DNA from: Chromera velia
Lineage: Eukaryota > Sar > Chromeraceae
Direction: 5' to 3'
Assembly (NCBI GenBank): GCA_018398765.1
Contig: JAHBMJ010005404.1
Location: forward strand, 86,633-150,632
Length of the DNA: 64,000 nt
The notes below the pieces were generated by a model, which saw nothing but the letters and a program-made list of their open reading frames with translations, was not told the origin of the DNA and did no database searches. Both the position numbers and the translations under genes were made by a program. Shown in pieces: positions 24,695 through 35,119 of this stretch (position 1 is its first letter; each line of letters begins with the position of its first letter).

Positions 24695-27600
24695 AAGAAA
24701 GAAAGAATGAAAGAAGGAAAGAAAGAAAGAAAGAATGAAAGAATGAAAGAAAGAAGGAAAGAAGGAAAGAAAGAAAGAATGAAAGGATGAAAGAAAGAAA
24801 GACCAGTGGACCTGGGAGCCACCGAGAAAGACAGTCAGATGAACACTCAGACAGGAACGCCCCGCTCTGAAAAGATCGAACGTTCTCGCCATTTCATCAC
24901 ATTGCTCTCTCTCTCTCTGTGTTGGAAGCTATTCTCTGTCTCCCCACAAACAAATGGCTTTTATGTTGTAGTCGACCTTTTTTTCGAATGTAGAGTTGCA
25001 CATCGCCACAAACTACACTTGACGCACGCACGGACCAGTTGCTGTTTGCGACTGCGAAGAACGGAAGCCCCTTGCAGAACTGCGAACAGTCCGACAGGGA
25101 CCTGCCGTGCTTGCCCGACGTATCTACTCTCGCGTGCAGCGACTCGCTCCTCACGGCAGATGGGTTGTAATTCTTCCACTGCCAGCAGCCGCGATAAATG
25201 AAGTCCTTCGAAGGAGCTGAAAGCAATGAGGAAAGGAAAAAAGATGCAAAACGACCGACCCGTCTGTCTGTCTTGGATAGCCGGCTGACTGTATATGCCT
25301 GCCTGCCTGCCTACATCCGTCTCACTGACTGATTATGTTTGTCTCTTAATTTCTCTGTCTGCCCGCCAACAATAAAAGAAAGTGTCGAGCTGATCGATCA
25401 TCTTGATTCGTTTGCTTGTCTGTCTGTCTGTCTGTCTGTCCCTGCTCGCTTGACTGAATGACAGATGCTGTGAAGATAGAGGATTCTGTAATGACACGCA
25501 CATGCCAGTCCGCCGTCTTCCGTGTTTTTGCATGTCTTCACGCATAATGCATGTCTTGTCAACCACCCTCTGGTTCATGGACGGACTGAAAGACTCACTC
25601 ACTCACTCACTCACAGACCCACTCACTCGCGCACTTACTCACTCTCTCACGCACCAACACCTTCACTCACTCACTCACTTACTCACTCACTCACCGGGGG
25701 GTCCGGACAGGTCGTCGTTATAGTACACACTTTGCTGATAACTCGTGTCACCTCCCTTGAACTCCCCTCTCGCGCCTCCTGCTCTGTACCAGCAACTCTT
25801 GTCTTCCACACGCATCCGTGGAACCTCAACAAACGAGTTCCCGCAAGCGCACCAGTTGTGGTTCAGGCCGAAATACTTGTACATGACCTCTCCGTCCTTG
25901 TTAAATGTGTTGCAGTACTTGTGGCAGGCCTCGGGGGTGGCGTGACCGCCAATCCTTCGAGTCCAATGAGCCTCCGTGCCGGCGTGATAGGTCCGCATGC
26001 AGCCCGCATAGTTGAACTCAGGGTCCCTGTACCGTCCTACTTCGTAAGTCAGTCCATAGGTCTTCCCCCCACAGGACACGGTTGGATCCTTCACACAAGG
26101 CAGATGACAAAACTCTTCGTTGTGACTCCCACCCGGATCCCTGGTCGTGCACAGGCACGTTCCGTAGTCCCGCAGCAGGAAGAATCCGAAGCCCTGGCTT
26201 GCGCACCTCCTATTGCAGAGGACAGGAGACCCAAACTCAAAGGGCTTCGTCGTTGGCTGAAGGATCCACCAACCGTGGAAGGCAGCGCTCGTACACCTGA
26301 TGTTCCGCATCTCCTTCGAGATCACTGCACAAATACTCATAAATTCATCCGCAGGCCGGGAGTCGCTGATCACAAGAGGCAGAATCCTTCATTTCCATCT
26401 GTTCAGACAGTGAGTGTATGGGCCTGCGAGCGAGTCTCGAAAGCTGTTCGAGGGACGCTCTGTCAAATCGCACAGCCCCCCCAGGGTCTCATTGACGAAG
26501 ATATGGTCCAGCACAAGCTTCTCTCACGGAAACGATATCGACTTCTACTTCCACCCAATAGACCTTTCCCTGATTGTGAGCCGATGCGATTCCAAATGCA
26601 GGATTCTGGAAGATAAAATTGGGAAAGACAAAAACGAAGATAGAAAAAAAAACTAGCGTAACCATCCAACCAGCTCACCAGGCGTAGGCCCGGAGTTGTC
26701 CGTCAAGTAGATAGACAGGGCCTGGGGGCCTCCGCAGATAGTTCCAGGTTCGTTTGCACACTCCTCTCTGCACTTTGAGACCTCAGTCTCCTTCGTGGGC
26801 CAGAATCCTGCAGGCACACACGCACAGACAGTGCACAAGGTGTAAAGCCGACTTTTTGATTCGCTGAAGAAATGTTTCGTTCGAAAAAAAAAAGAACGAA
26901 TGCAGTGATGAAAGCAACACGGAAGTACGCAATTGGTGCGCATTCCGTTCACCGGTTGCTTTTCCTATTTGGCATACATCGATCACCGTACGCATTAAAA
27001 CAAATGAATAAGACACGCTTGCCTACCGTAGTGCTCGAAGCAGAAGCATTGCTCCCCCGCCTTCAGGCCGAAGTACGAGTAGCCGTGACAGAACTCCGCG
27101 CACTGGGAAGGCGATGCATGGTGGGGGGGGGGCCAGGTGGTGTCGACGGGGTCGCTGCGGGGAGATTTGATCGACTCGGGACCGCCGGACTGCAGGAGAA
27201 TGCATGCATGGAGTCTTATTCTCTTTCCACGGGTGTTCGTTGACATATTCAAGTGTGCATGTGCAACTGCCTGCTGAGTGCTGATGGTCCTCGACCGCCT
27301 CTAACTCAGATTCTCTTCTCTTCTCTTCTCTTCTCTTCTCTTCTCATGTCTTCATGCGGACTGCAGGTCCCGTTTCACGCACATCTATTCCGTCCCTCCC
27401 TCTGCTTTAATTCCGTTTGAGTCCCTCCCTCACAGGAAGGCCTCCTGAAGGCTTCAGGCGATCCATCCGTGCGCTCTGATGTGAAATCGCAGCCCGAAGG
27501 AGAAGAAGGCGGGAAAGCGAAGAAAACAGACAATCTTGATTTCTCGCTTCCTTTCTCCCTCTCACACACACACTGAGTGACAGCCCCCGTCCCCAAACAT

Positions 27601-28739
27601 AGAGAGGCAGCAGGAGCTCGCAAAAAAACTTCGGAGCGAAGATCCTATGCATGTGCCCGTGGATTTGGACTACCATGTACGCAGACAGTATATCTATATT
27701 ATGAATCAACGCATTCAGTTGGGCCCACCTTATCCTGGAAGCAGCCTATGAAACGATAATCCTTCGAGTGCTGAGGATTCTTCACCACGTACACCGAGTT
27801 TGTCCCACTGCCTCCACACGCAACGGCCTGCTCCTTCTTGCACTCAGTTCGGCACTCACGATCTGTCTTGGCGATACTCTTCGTGTGGCTGTTGCCGCAT
27901 CTGCAGGAAGGGGGGCGCGGGCAGGCCATGAATGAGATGTGCGTTATTTTTTGCAAATAGATACGTGTTCGCCGATCCAGAAGTTGTGCATACTTTCCCA
28001 TACACACACATGTTGCAAAGCGATTCAAGCGCCATGCGTGTAAGAGGAGGGAAGGTCCCGGGCAATCAGCACACCGATGCACTTGCACAGAGGAACTTGT
28101 GAGTACTTGAACCATCTAACGATGTCTCGCTCGCTCCTGCCGTGCGACCGACAGACGGCGTACTTCCCTTCCTTGTTCCTCCCTCCCTGTCTGATTCGGT
28201 GTTCCTCCCTCCCTGTCCGATTCGGTGTTCCTCCCTCCCTGTCTGATTCGGTGTTCCTCCCTCCCTGTCTGATTCGGATGCCCTCCTAGGAAACCCTCAC
28301 ATTTTTTTTAGGGAGGCTGGCTGCCTGCCTTCCCGCCTGCCGACCTGCACTTTCCCTCCGAAAGTCCGAAGAATTCAAAACCGTCGCAGAAGTGGGAGCA
28401 CTCAGCAGGGTACTCCCCCGCGGTGGTGCTCTCATTTCCGTTGAGTTCCGGGTTCGTTGTGTCGTGCTCAAAGCAGCCTCTGTATTCGAATTCCGGGTGT
28501 GGAGTCATCAGCCTGTAGCTCGAGTGGTACCTCCCCTGCCAGCCCCCGCACTGGATCTTGTCGTCGTCAGAGCACAAGTCGATGCAGTAACTGCAAAATC
28601 AACAAAAAGCACAACAAGGGGACCGAAGGGAAAAGACGGCACTGATTTCCATCAAATGAATTAACTCATGCAAAATTTAAACGATGTAGGCAGGCGGGGT
28701 GACAGTGAAGAAAAGGGAGAAAGAGCACAAGAGAAAATT

Positions 28740-28804
<65 letters not shown>

Positions 28805-30195
28805 TACATATGTGTATATTTATATATATATAATCAACGAACGAACAAACAAGGAAAAGAGACGGAAGCGGGGTACAGCGGCAAACGGACACATGGGGGA
28901 AAAGGGGGTCATAGTTGGTGCTCGCTGAGCGGGGACAACCTTTTGGGAGACCTGTGCACTCAATAAATGAAACGATCACATGACCTAGCTCTGTCTGAAG
29001 ATTGAGGGATTGACTCACTGTTTGTCTTGCTCGGCTCTCGTTGCCACCACATGCCCCGAGGTGGTCATTGTCGAGTTTCCGCAAGTACACGCCGTTCCTG
29101 AGACGGCAAACCTCTGTGCATTCTCCTTCGCGCAGAATTCCGCACACTTCCAGACGCTCTGGCCTGCCTCAGGGGAGGAGTCGTCCTTCGCGATCTCCTT
29201 CTCGAACGGCGGAGACTTCAGGCAGCCTTCGTAGGGAAAGTCAGCAGAAGCCCGAGCTGCACACAAGTCCCGTAGAGAGATTGATGGATAGATATGTACG
29301 TGCAAATGGTTTTCCACCATACAGATGAAAGTAGACGGGCTAAAAACTCTTGCGACGGTATTGGAAAGCTTGCGGCAAAAGCAACAACTACAACTTCGCA
29401 ACATAGACGCTCAATGTTGATTACCGCGGAGCGGCGATCAAGGAGAAGGGAGGTCATTCATACTCACACACTGAAGCCTGTCTGTCCGTCCCTCTGTGAA
29501 TGCATAAGATCGTTTGAAGAGCTACTACAGGCAGCCAGGAGGATGGTTGAGTTCTACCGGCTTGACTGACTGCATGACTGACTGACTGCAAGGCTTGTGC
29601 ATGCACATCTTTTCTTCCTTCCCCCAGTGAGGCCACACGGGGCAGTTGTTTCCACCTGCAGGCATACATCCATGCATCGAAACGAAAGGTCACTTCCTGC
29701 ATGTGAAATCACGCAGTCACTCCAATCCAATCCAGGGAGACCATGGGAGGGAGGGAGGGAGGGAGGGAGGGAGGGGAGGGTGTCATGCAGATAGATCAAG
29801 GGAAATTAATTCAGAACAGAACAGCCAAAAGGGAAATGAAATGAAGAGAAGAGGAAAGCAAGCAAGCAAGCAATCATTCAAGGGCCACACATGAACGAAT
29901 CAGCGCACCAGATTAGTGAAACCAAAACAGCAAACGGAAGCTATGGAGACCATCTTGTACGAACAGAAGGAACCAAAACCACAAGAGCCCCCCGTGGCAA
30001 AGGATCTGAGGCGGCGCGTCAAAGGAGGAGCGACCGCACACAGAGAAAGATGGGGGCTAGGAAGGGGAGAGACAGAGGGAGAAAGGGGGAGAGAGAGAGA
30101 GAGGAGGGGTGGAGAGAGGGGCCCATGCAGTTGGCACAAAAAAGGAGGAGGCGACTGCGGAAAAGGAAAGGTGGGAAGAAGAGAATTTCGAGGTG

Positions 30196-30243
<48 letters not shown>

Positions 30244-31202
30244 CATGTATGTATGCATGTATGTACGTGTGTGAGCGAGAGTCGAAACACTGGCATGGAT
30301 TTCCGTAGCTCCTCACCCACCATGTTGAGGCACGGGGTTATTACATGAACGGGTGCGAGTCTGTTTTCCTGGGCCGCACCAGGGAGCGACGCAGGAACTC
30401 CAGGAGCCCCACGCCCCGTACCCTCCGTGAATAGCTGCATGCATACAGTAAGGCAGGCAGGCAGGCATGCATGCAGTTAGGCAGGCAGGCAGGCAGGCGG
30501 GCAGTAAGGCAGGAAAGGAAAGGAAAGCAGGTGCAGGCTCACAGAGGGTCATGAGTGGGAGAGGGAGACAGCAGGGCACCGGCTCTTCCAAATTCAGTAA
30601 GCAAGAAGGTCGCAAGTGCCCTTGCAACCGTATCCGTCCATATCGCACCATTTTCAAATGGAGCGAGAATGGGGCAAAAGAATCTCAACGTGGACAAAAA
30701 AAAGCTTCTTGCGGTAGCTTTGTGCGTTGCATCCAGACGTGCACATGAGAGTGGGATCCGGAAGAAGAAAGACAAAAATGAGTGCAAACATCGATCTACT
30801 CACGGCAGTGCTTGCGGACACAGTATACATCATTCGACTCGGTCGTGGTGACTCCCCTCGACACTTTATGGCGATACCGCCAGTGCTTTCCGGGTCCACA
30901 GCTTCTGCACAGAGGAAAGAGGAAAAGCGCACACAGCATACGGCAAGGGTGTCTCTCTGTGTGTCCGGGGGGCGGGAGTGGGTGGGTGCAGATGTGCAGA
31001 TTTCTTTCTCAGGTGTAAGGGTGTGTTTCTATCTGTGTGTGTGTGGGGGGGNNNNNNNNNNNNNNNNNNNNNNNNNNNNNNNNNNNNNNNNNNNNNNNNN
31101 NNNNNNNNNNNNNNNNNNNNNNNNNNNNNNNNNNNNNNNNNNNNNNNNNNNNNNNNNNNNNNNNNNNNNNNNNNNNNNNNNNNNGGGGGTAGATTTCTTT
31201 GT

Positions 31203-31291
<89 letters not shown>

Positions 31292-31785
31292 GTGTCTGTG
31301 TATGTATGTATGTGAGAGAGAGAGAGAGAGAGCGCGCGCACGCGCGTGGGTGTGTGCATTTCTTTCTCGTGTGTGTCTGTGTGTGTGTACATTTCTTTCT
31401 CGTGTGTGTGCGTGTGTGTGTGTGTGTGCGCGCGCAATCTCCCGTGACCATCCCTGTGTAAGCTAGGCCTCCACCTCCATTCCAGGTTTCGTTACCTTCC
31501 ATCGCTTTCCACCATGAGGCAGCTACTGTCACTGACTAGCATTCAGGGAGAACAGCAGACGCGCAGAAAGCTGTGTGGTTGTCAAGAATGCCAAGTACGC
31601 CCACAAAGCGAAAAACGGAAGGAAGAGGAGAAAGCAGGGTGGGGGGGTGGGAAGGGAAAGAGAGAGAGATGGAGACAGGAAAGGAAGGTCAGAATGGATG
31701 CATGAACTTGCCTTCTACAACAAATGGAAACAGGAAGAAGGTCATATTGCAGTACCATTGCGGAACGCGTGCTGTCTCTTTATCC

Positions 31786-31821
<36 letters not shown>

Positions 31822-32950
31822 AACACAACCCACCGGTCGCAAGCCCCCCAAGGACCCCAATTGGACCAGGGCCTGTTATACGGAACTGCAGACAGGCAGA
31901 CAGACAGGAAGACAGGCAATATCGCCTTTTCTTCTCCTTTTTCTGTTTCTTCATTCTCTTCTGTTTTTTTCTTTCTTCTTTTTGGACAGACTATATCGTC
32001 TTTTCTTCACTTCACTTTTTCCGAATCGCTTCCTTTCTTTCGGACAGACAGGCAGACAGACAGACAGACAGACAGGCAGACAGACAGACACGAAAACAGA
32101 GACAAAAAGATGAGCTTCAGTCGAACGTGCATCTGCTTTTGCCTCCCGTCTAGCAGACAAGCCAACAGGCTAACAGTCAGCCAGAAAGAGAGACGAACAA
32201 AGTTCCTAGGAGCCAAAGAAAGAGAAGAGTAGTGGACTTGGATGGATGAACTTGCGAGCTCACTCACACTTTGCACACGCCCATCTGGGAACGCCATTCC
32301 AGTAGTAGGGTGTCGACACTTGACGTCCGGTGAAATCTGTATTCACCAGACGGCCTGCAGAGGAGAAGCGACGGAAGAAAACGGAGAGAGAGAGAGAGCC
32401 AAAAAGCACCTCCAGTCGTGAGAACAAAAAAGCAGATCTCGTCAGAAGACATGTGTGGGGACGGCACGCGAGAACCTCCTTTCGCGACAGAATCACAATG
32501 TGATCGATTACCGAAAGTTTTTGACAGCACCTGCACGTCGCTTCAGGCACTGTCGTCATGGGGTCGCAGTTGGAGTGGGCCGTGAATAAATGATACCGTG
32601 CACGAAGTTGTGTGGTTGGGTGCCGTACAAAGATCGATGCGCATGCATGCGACGGCACGCACAAGCCCCTCTGCAAACGCACTTTCACGCTCTCAATCAC
32701 TCACCCACTCACTCACTCACTCACTTCTTCACCGACTCACAGACTCACTCACATTCGTTGTTTTGGAACCAATGGTTCGACTTCACATAGTAGAGGTATC
32801 CGCTGCACCTGACGTCTCCTCGACACCTGCACACACACACATACATACACACACACATACACACATACACACACACGTACACACATACACACACACGTAC
32901 ACACATACACCCACACACACACATACATACATACACACACACACATACAT

Positions 32951-33000
<50 letters not shown>

Positions 33001-33108
33001 TCACACACTGAGTGAGAGAGAGAGGGAGAGAGGGAGAGAGAGAGAGGGAGAGAGAGAGAGAGGCAGAAAGAAACAAAGAAAGAAAGAAAGAAAGGAAGGA
33101 AGGAAGGA

Positions 33109-33140
<32 letters not shown>

Positions 33141-35119
33141 ACAAGAAAAGATGCATGCGCCCATGGCTTGCATCCGGCCTCCGCACACACATTCCACCAC
33201 TCCCCCTTCCTCATTCAAATCGGGCATGCACGCATATTCACTCGAAACGAGAGAGCAAGAAAATCCTGATCGGGACTGTATTGCTCCCCCCACGACTTCA
33301 TTCACCAGCGACTCCGCAGCCCCCTGCCGGCAGAAAGAGCGTCTGGCTCTTTCTTCCACTTGATCAGACATTCGAATTCCTTCAGACATGCAAAAGAAAT
33401 GGACGCTCTTGGCAGGCAACCAAATGGAAAGAAAAAAAAATCTGTGAAACTGCCAAACTGTCCGATGCAAGCTGCGCGATCTGTCTCATGCGTACACAAT
33501 TGCTCGCTTGCGCACGCCCTGTTTTTCCTTTGTCTGCTCATTTTCGGAAGAGGCATTCAGGCAGACGCACAAACAGTCCCTTCGAATTCAGCGGCAAATT
33601 CGGAGAGCAGTATTCTGTCCTCGATTCTATCGCCACCCCCTCCGGGCCAGCCAGGCCTGTCGCTCTATTCACCCCCTGTCTGAGGGTCCACCCATAAACC
33701 CAAAACACAGTTCTCCCAGTCACCTACCTATTTGCGCACTCATCCACCGTCACCCAATGGTAGAATGGGGACAAATAAGTCCCTGTACTGACTGCACGAA
33801 GGAATACAGAGAGCAAGAGGGGGGTGGAAGGGACCAGAGAGATCCAGAATGCCATTTTTGGTCGCCAAAGTTTCAGAGAAGCGCGTGTTTTTGCCTATTT
33901 CTTGGCATGGCTTGCATGTGGTTGTATAACGAGGGAAGATCTTGTCAGAGAGACACTGAAGAGCAAAAGGACGGACGGAAAGGCAGAGAGGGGAAAGGAC
34001 GTAGAAGGAAATGGCAGGGAAACAGGGGAGGGAACGACATCGCGAAAGCCTGCAATGGGGCGGAGACTGGTGAGGTGAAGCCAATGGGGTTGAGAAAGGA
34101 AGGTGCGCAGCCTAGCGAACACCAAAGGATGAAGCTCGGAAGGTAGGAAACAGAGAGTTGTCCGGAAAGATGGAGACCGGCAGAGAGAAGCGAACGGGGA
34201 ATTCGGCGCAGCAACTTCAGCAGGCGGGAGACGAGGGGCAGGCAAAGAAGAAGTCTGACAGAGAACGCTGGAAGGAAATAGGGACGGAGACGCACAAGGG
34301 TTTGCGAATCAACTAAGGGGAGAAGCCACCCACTCACAGTCTGCTGCGTAGTCTTGATAGTATCCGGAGACGCATGATGCGTACGGAGAAGCACCTGCAG
34401 AGACAGCAAGGGGATCGAGAACATGGGAAACACATTTTCGAAGAACAAGGACCTTACGGCTTTTCTCAGTCAGAGGATAGGAAAGATGGCTGCAGAGCGT
34501 TGCGATGGGTGACTCTGTCGGCGAGCCATCCAAGCATCCGGGTAGGCAGAGGGCACAGAGGGATGGGATTGAGGGTCGGAAGAGAGGGAGAAAAGGGCGA
34601 CTGAGAGAAAAGGTGAAGAGGAAAGGAGAGTAGTGTTGCAAGAGAATAGGAACAAAGACAGCTGTCGGCAAGAAAGCAAGCATTCGACACTTAGAGGCGT
34701 ACCATGTTCTGTACTGTTCACACTAGTCTGAAGCATTCCATCTGCCGTCAGAGAGTTGGCAGATGTGCCGAAGACCTCCTCGCGTGTGCCGTCTCCTTTC
34801 ACTCGGGCGTTTTCTTCTGTTGCAGCAATATTCTCGAGGTCCTGGTACAAATCCGGCGAGTTCGATGAAGCAGTACTTTCTGCAGAAGCGCCAGACACAG
34901 GAAGAAAAGGCCGTGCTGCTCCACCACAAAGAGATTCGGGGCGAAAAGTTGGGTGGTAGGATAGGTGCACTCATACAAGGATACAAGCTGACCGAAATGA
35001 GGTACAACCCCATCTTCTTGGGAGTGCAGGTTCACAGCTGAGTCACGTGTCTCCCCCAAAACTCCTCTACAGAGGAGCAGAGGGGAAGAAAAAACTAAGA
35101 CGGAAAAAACCGTCTTCAT
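3126..35119 (-). CDS. Giant secreted perforin-like (MACPF) multidomain protein, 47 exons
   Basis: Start ATG is at 35119-35117, followed by a signal peptide ([16 protein letters not shown]...). Exons (high to low): 35119-34993, 34879-34703, 34394-34338, 33791-33728, 32826-32753, 32354-32268, 31885-31834, 30904-30804, 30434-30321, 29655-29587, 29256-29019, 28590-28345, 27900-27729, 27189-27027, 26807-26679, 26324-25695, 25216-25036, 24478-24377, 24032-23659, 23300-23073, 22699-22457, 22021-21850, 21559-21359, 20868-20547, 20153-19713, 19278-18667, 18301-17597, 17362-17065, 16687-16407, 16028-15785, 15499-14749, 14364-14202, 13730-13149, 12758-11790, 11368-10910, 10477-10304, 9916-9216, 8753-8648, 8418-8198, 7902-7848, 7510-7325, 6824-6648, 6107-6039, 5673-4813, 4336-4132, 3833-3697, 3386-3126. 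All phases agree and the frame stays open for 4,326 codons. Domains are listed separately. MACPF proteins oligomerise on membranes and often form pores; TSP1, Apple and WSC modules usually bind glycans or proteins. The role here (egress, predation, defence, adhesion) is unknown. Individual boundaries may be off by a few bases; the last exon is uncertain. Confidence 0.85.
6648..7510 (-). other. Beta/gamma-crystallin-like region after the MACPF domain (exons 41-42)
   Basis: Exon 41 encodes [18 protein letters not shown], resembling the first strands of a crystallin Greek key (E-x-x-x-Y-x-G). Exon 42 encodes [13 protein letters not shown], resembling the second key's S-x-K-V-x-x-G-C. The intron falls between the keys. 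Such domains often bind calcium and follow pore-forming domains in some secreted proteins. The similarity is short and judged by eye, so this is a weak call. Confidence 0.4.
7141..7194. repeat. (AC)n(AG)n microsatellite
   Basis: Compound dinucleotide repeat in an intron of the giant gene. The neighbouring long open frames on both strands are products of the repeat and not genes. Confidence 0.95.
8198..12100 (-). other. MACPF (membrane attack complex/perforin) domain (exons 34-39)
   Basis: Exon 34 (from about 12098) has [12 protein letters not shown] and [12 protein letters not shown], the opening of apicomplexan perforin-like MACPF domains. Exon 35 has the Ser-rich strand and a central helical part. 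Exon 36 carries [16 protein letters not shown], the Y/F-G-T-H signature, at about residue 3317. Exon 37 begins [12 protein letters not shown], the strand after the signature, then has about 200 residues, much of it charged, including HHHRDRR. Exon 38 has the closing FILGG and [11 protein letters not shown], read directly into [10 protein letters not shown] of exon 39. Known MACPF domains unfurl two helical bundles into membrane hairpins; whether these regions can do so here is not decidable from sequence alone. Confidence 0.88.
11421..11666. repeat. Large compound microsatellite (CA)n, (GA)n, (GAAA)n
   Basis: About 245 bases of dinucleotide then tetranucleotide repeat fill the intron between exons 34 and 35 of the giant gene, inside the MACPF-coding part. 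Several spurious open frames arise from it. Confidence 0.95.
12590..15500 (-). other. Duplicated module: PLAT-like, EGF-like and trefoil (two copies)
   Basis: Copy A covers 15499-14202 and copy B 13730-12590. Both run in the same order: PLAT-like sandwich with a FAGR segment, a G-x-GWLE segment, a Cys-rich EGF-like piece ([18 protein letters not shown] in [19 protein letters not shown] in B), then a P-type trefoil domain ([19 protein letters not shown] in [20 protein letters not shown] in B). Trefoil domains bind glycans on mucins. Copy B is fused in the same exon to the start of the MACPF part. Confidence 0.8.
13149..22660 (-). other. Nine PLAT-like beta-sandwich repeats (exons 21-33)
   Basis: A recurring unit of roughly 110-200 residues carries a beta strand, a Gly/Ala-Gly-Ser-x-Gly-Pro turn, a V/I-x-V-x-L-C strand with a second Cys about 8 residues on, an L-x-x-G-x-x-Q-x-F segment, then a strand ending D-G/A-W. 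Clear copies lie at about 22620-22470, 20810-20700, 19910-19780, 19050-18900, 18300-18080, 17320-17170, 16020-15880, 15350-15090 and 13720-13480. The turn and the tryptophan position recall PLAT/LH2 sandwiches, which bind lipid or protein, but the paired cysteines are not typical. I treat the family as unassigned and PLAT-like. Confidence 0.55.
24560..24806. repeat. Purine-strand microsatellite (GA)n/(GAAA)n
   Basis: Nearly unbroken purine tract on the plus strand in the intron upstream of exon 18. Similar tracts occur at 9096-9170, 10595-10665, 22378-22414, 23417-23444 and 57358-57438. All lie in introns. Confidence 0.95.
25594..25694 (-). repeat. (GTGA)n tract at the donor of exon 16
   Basis: Read on the minus strand, the intron after exon 16 opens with GTGAGTGAGTGAG and continues as an imperfect GTGA repeat for about 100 bases, so the donor signal itself is the repeat unit. 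Confidence 0.85.
27307..27345. repeat. (TTCTC)n pentanucleotide repeat
   Basis: About seven copies of ttctc in the intron between exons 13 and 14 of the giant gene. Confidence 0.95.
28170..28278. repeat. 26-bp minisatellite, about four copies
   Basis: The unit ttcctccctccctgtctgat plus tcggtg repeats about four times, with one copy reading gtccga. It lies in the intron between exons 12 and 13 of the giant gene and is almost all pyrimidine on the plus strand. Confidence 0.9.
28741..28835. repeat. (CA)n(TA)n microsatellite
   Basis: Compound dinucleotide repeat in the intron between exons 11 and 12 of the giant gene. The TA part is self-complementary and would extrude as a hairpin. Confidence 0.95.
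29587..31885 (-). other. Two thrombospondin type 1 (TSP1) repeats (exons 7-10)
   Basis: Exons 7-8 join into [12 protein letters not shown] followed by [11 protein letters not shown]; exons 9-10 give [10 protein letters not shown], then [13 protein letters not shown] and a PVPQHGGNNC tail. These are the tryptophan ladder, CxxG and arginine ladder of TSP1. In apicomplexan surface and micronemal proteins TSP1 repeats bind glycosaminoglycans and are often C-mannosylated on the WxxW tryptophans, and both copies keep that motif. The intron separating the halves of repeat 1 contains the 133-base run of N. Confidence 0.85.
31052..31184. other. Assembly gap, 133 N
   Basis: Unresolved bases between two G runs (31045-31051 and 31185-31189), inside a long (TG)n tract (31200-31440) in the intron between TSP1 exons 7 and 8. 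No exon is missing by phase: exon 7 ends and exon 8 begins in compatible phase. Confidence 0.98.
32268..35119 (-). other. Signal peptide and Apple/PAN-like N-terminal region (exons 1-6)
   Basis: Exon 1 encodes the signal peptide. Exon 2 encodes an acidic, Ser/Thr-rich linker. Exons 3-6 are very short (57, 64, 74 and 87 bases) but join in phase into a Cys-containing module. It has an aromatic YHW segment, a DECANRC pair, a later RCSGYLYY segment and a NNECRL segment, the spacing expected of Apple/PAN folds, which bind sugars or proteins. The family call is by eye and tentative; the exon chain is better supported than the family name. Confidence 0.55.
32828..33144. repeat. Large (CA)n(GA)n(GAAA)n microsatellite block
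   Basis: About 315 bases of compound repeat directly upstream (minus strand) of exon 5 of the giant gene. The acceptor gtgcag of exon 5 is part of the repeat. Confidence 0.95.

Larger units (their letters stand above)
22600..29256 (-). other. Eight tandem WSC-like domains (exons 11-21)
   Basis: Each unit has the WSC signature: an aromatic-x-GC start, a CxxFC or CxxYC helix, a phenylalanine/tyrosine-rich FGL strand, a CxCG turn, then CxxxC and a CGG segment ending in a VY or IY strand. Examples are [14 protein letters not shown] with [13 protein letters not shown] (27189-26679), GCQEFCSS with CHCGDTYG (24032-23659) and CASFCDEKG with [12 protein letters not shown] (23300-22600). Unit 4 has lost part of the first strand and the CGG-to-strand part of unit 5 is irregular. 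WSC domains are Cys-rich beta modules implicated in carbohydrate or surface binding (yeast WSC sensors, fungal enzymes). Units are split by introns at varying points. Confidence 0.85.

Noticed and set aside
28170-28278. Regularly spaced repeats resembling a CRISPR array
   Set aside because: The 26-base units are directly adjacent with no variable spacers, in a eukaryotic intron; it is a minisatellite.
30727-31461. Plus-strand open frame running through the N gap
   Set aside because: It consists of dinucleotide-repeat translation and N codons; the real coding here is the minus-strand TSP1 exon.
31440-31620. Candidate exon between the two halves of TSP1 repeat 1
   Set aside because: All three minus frames hit stops or lack TSP1 residues, and exon 7 joins exon 8 in phase without it.
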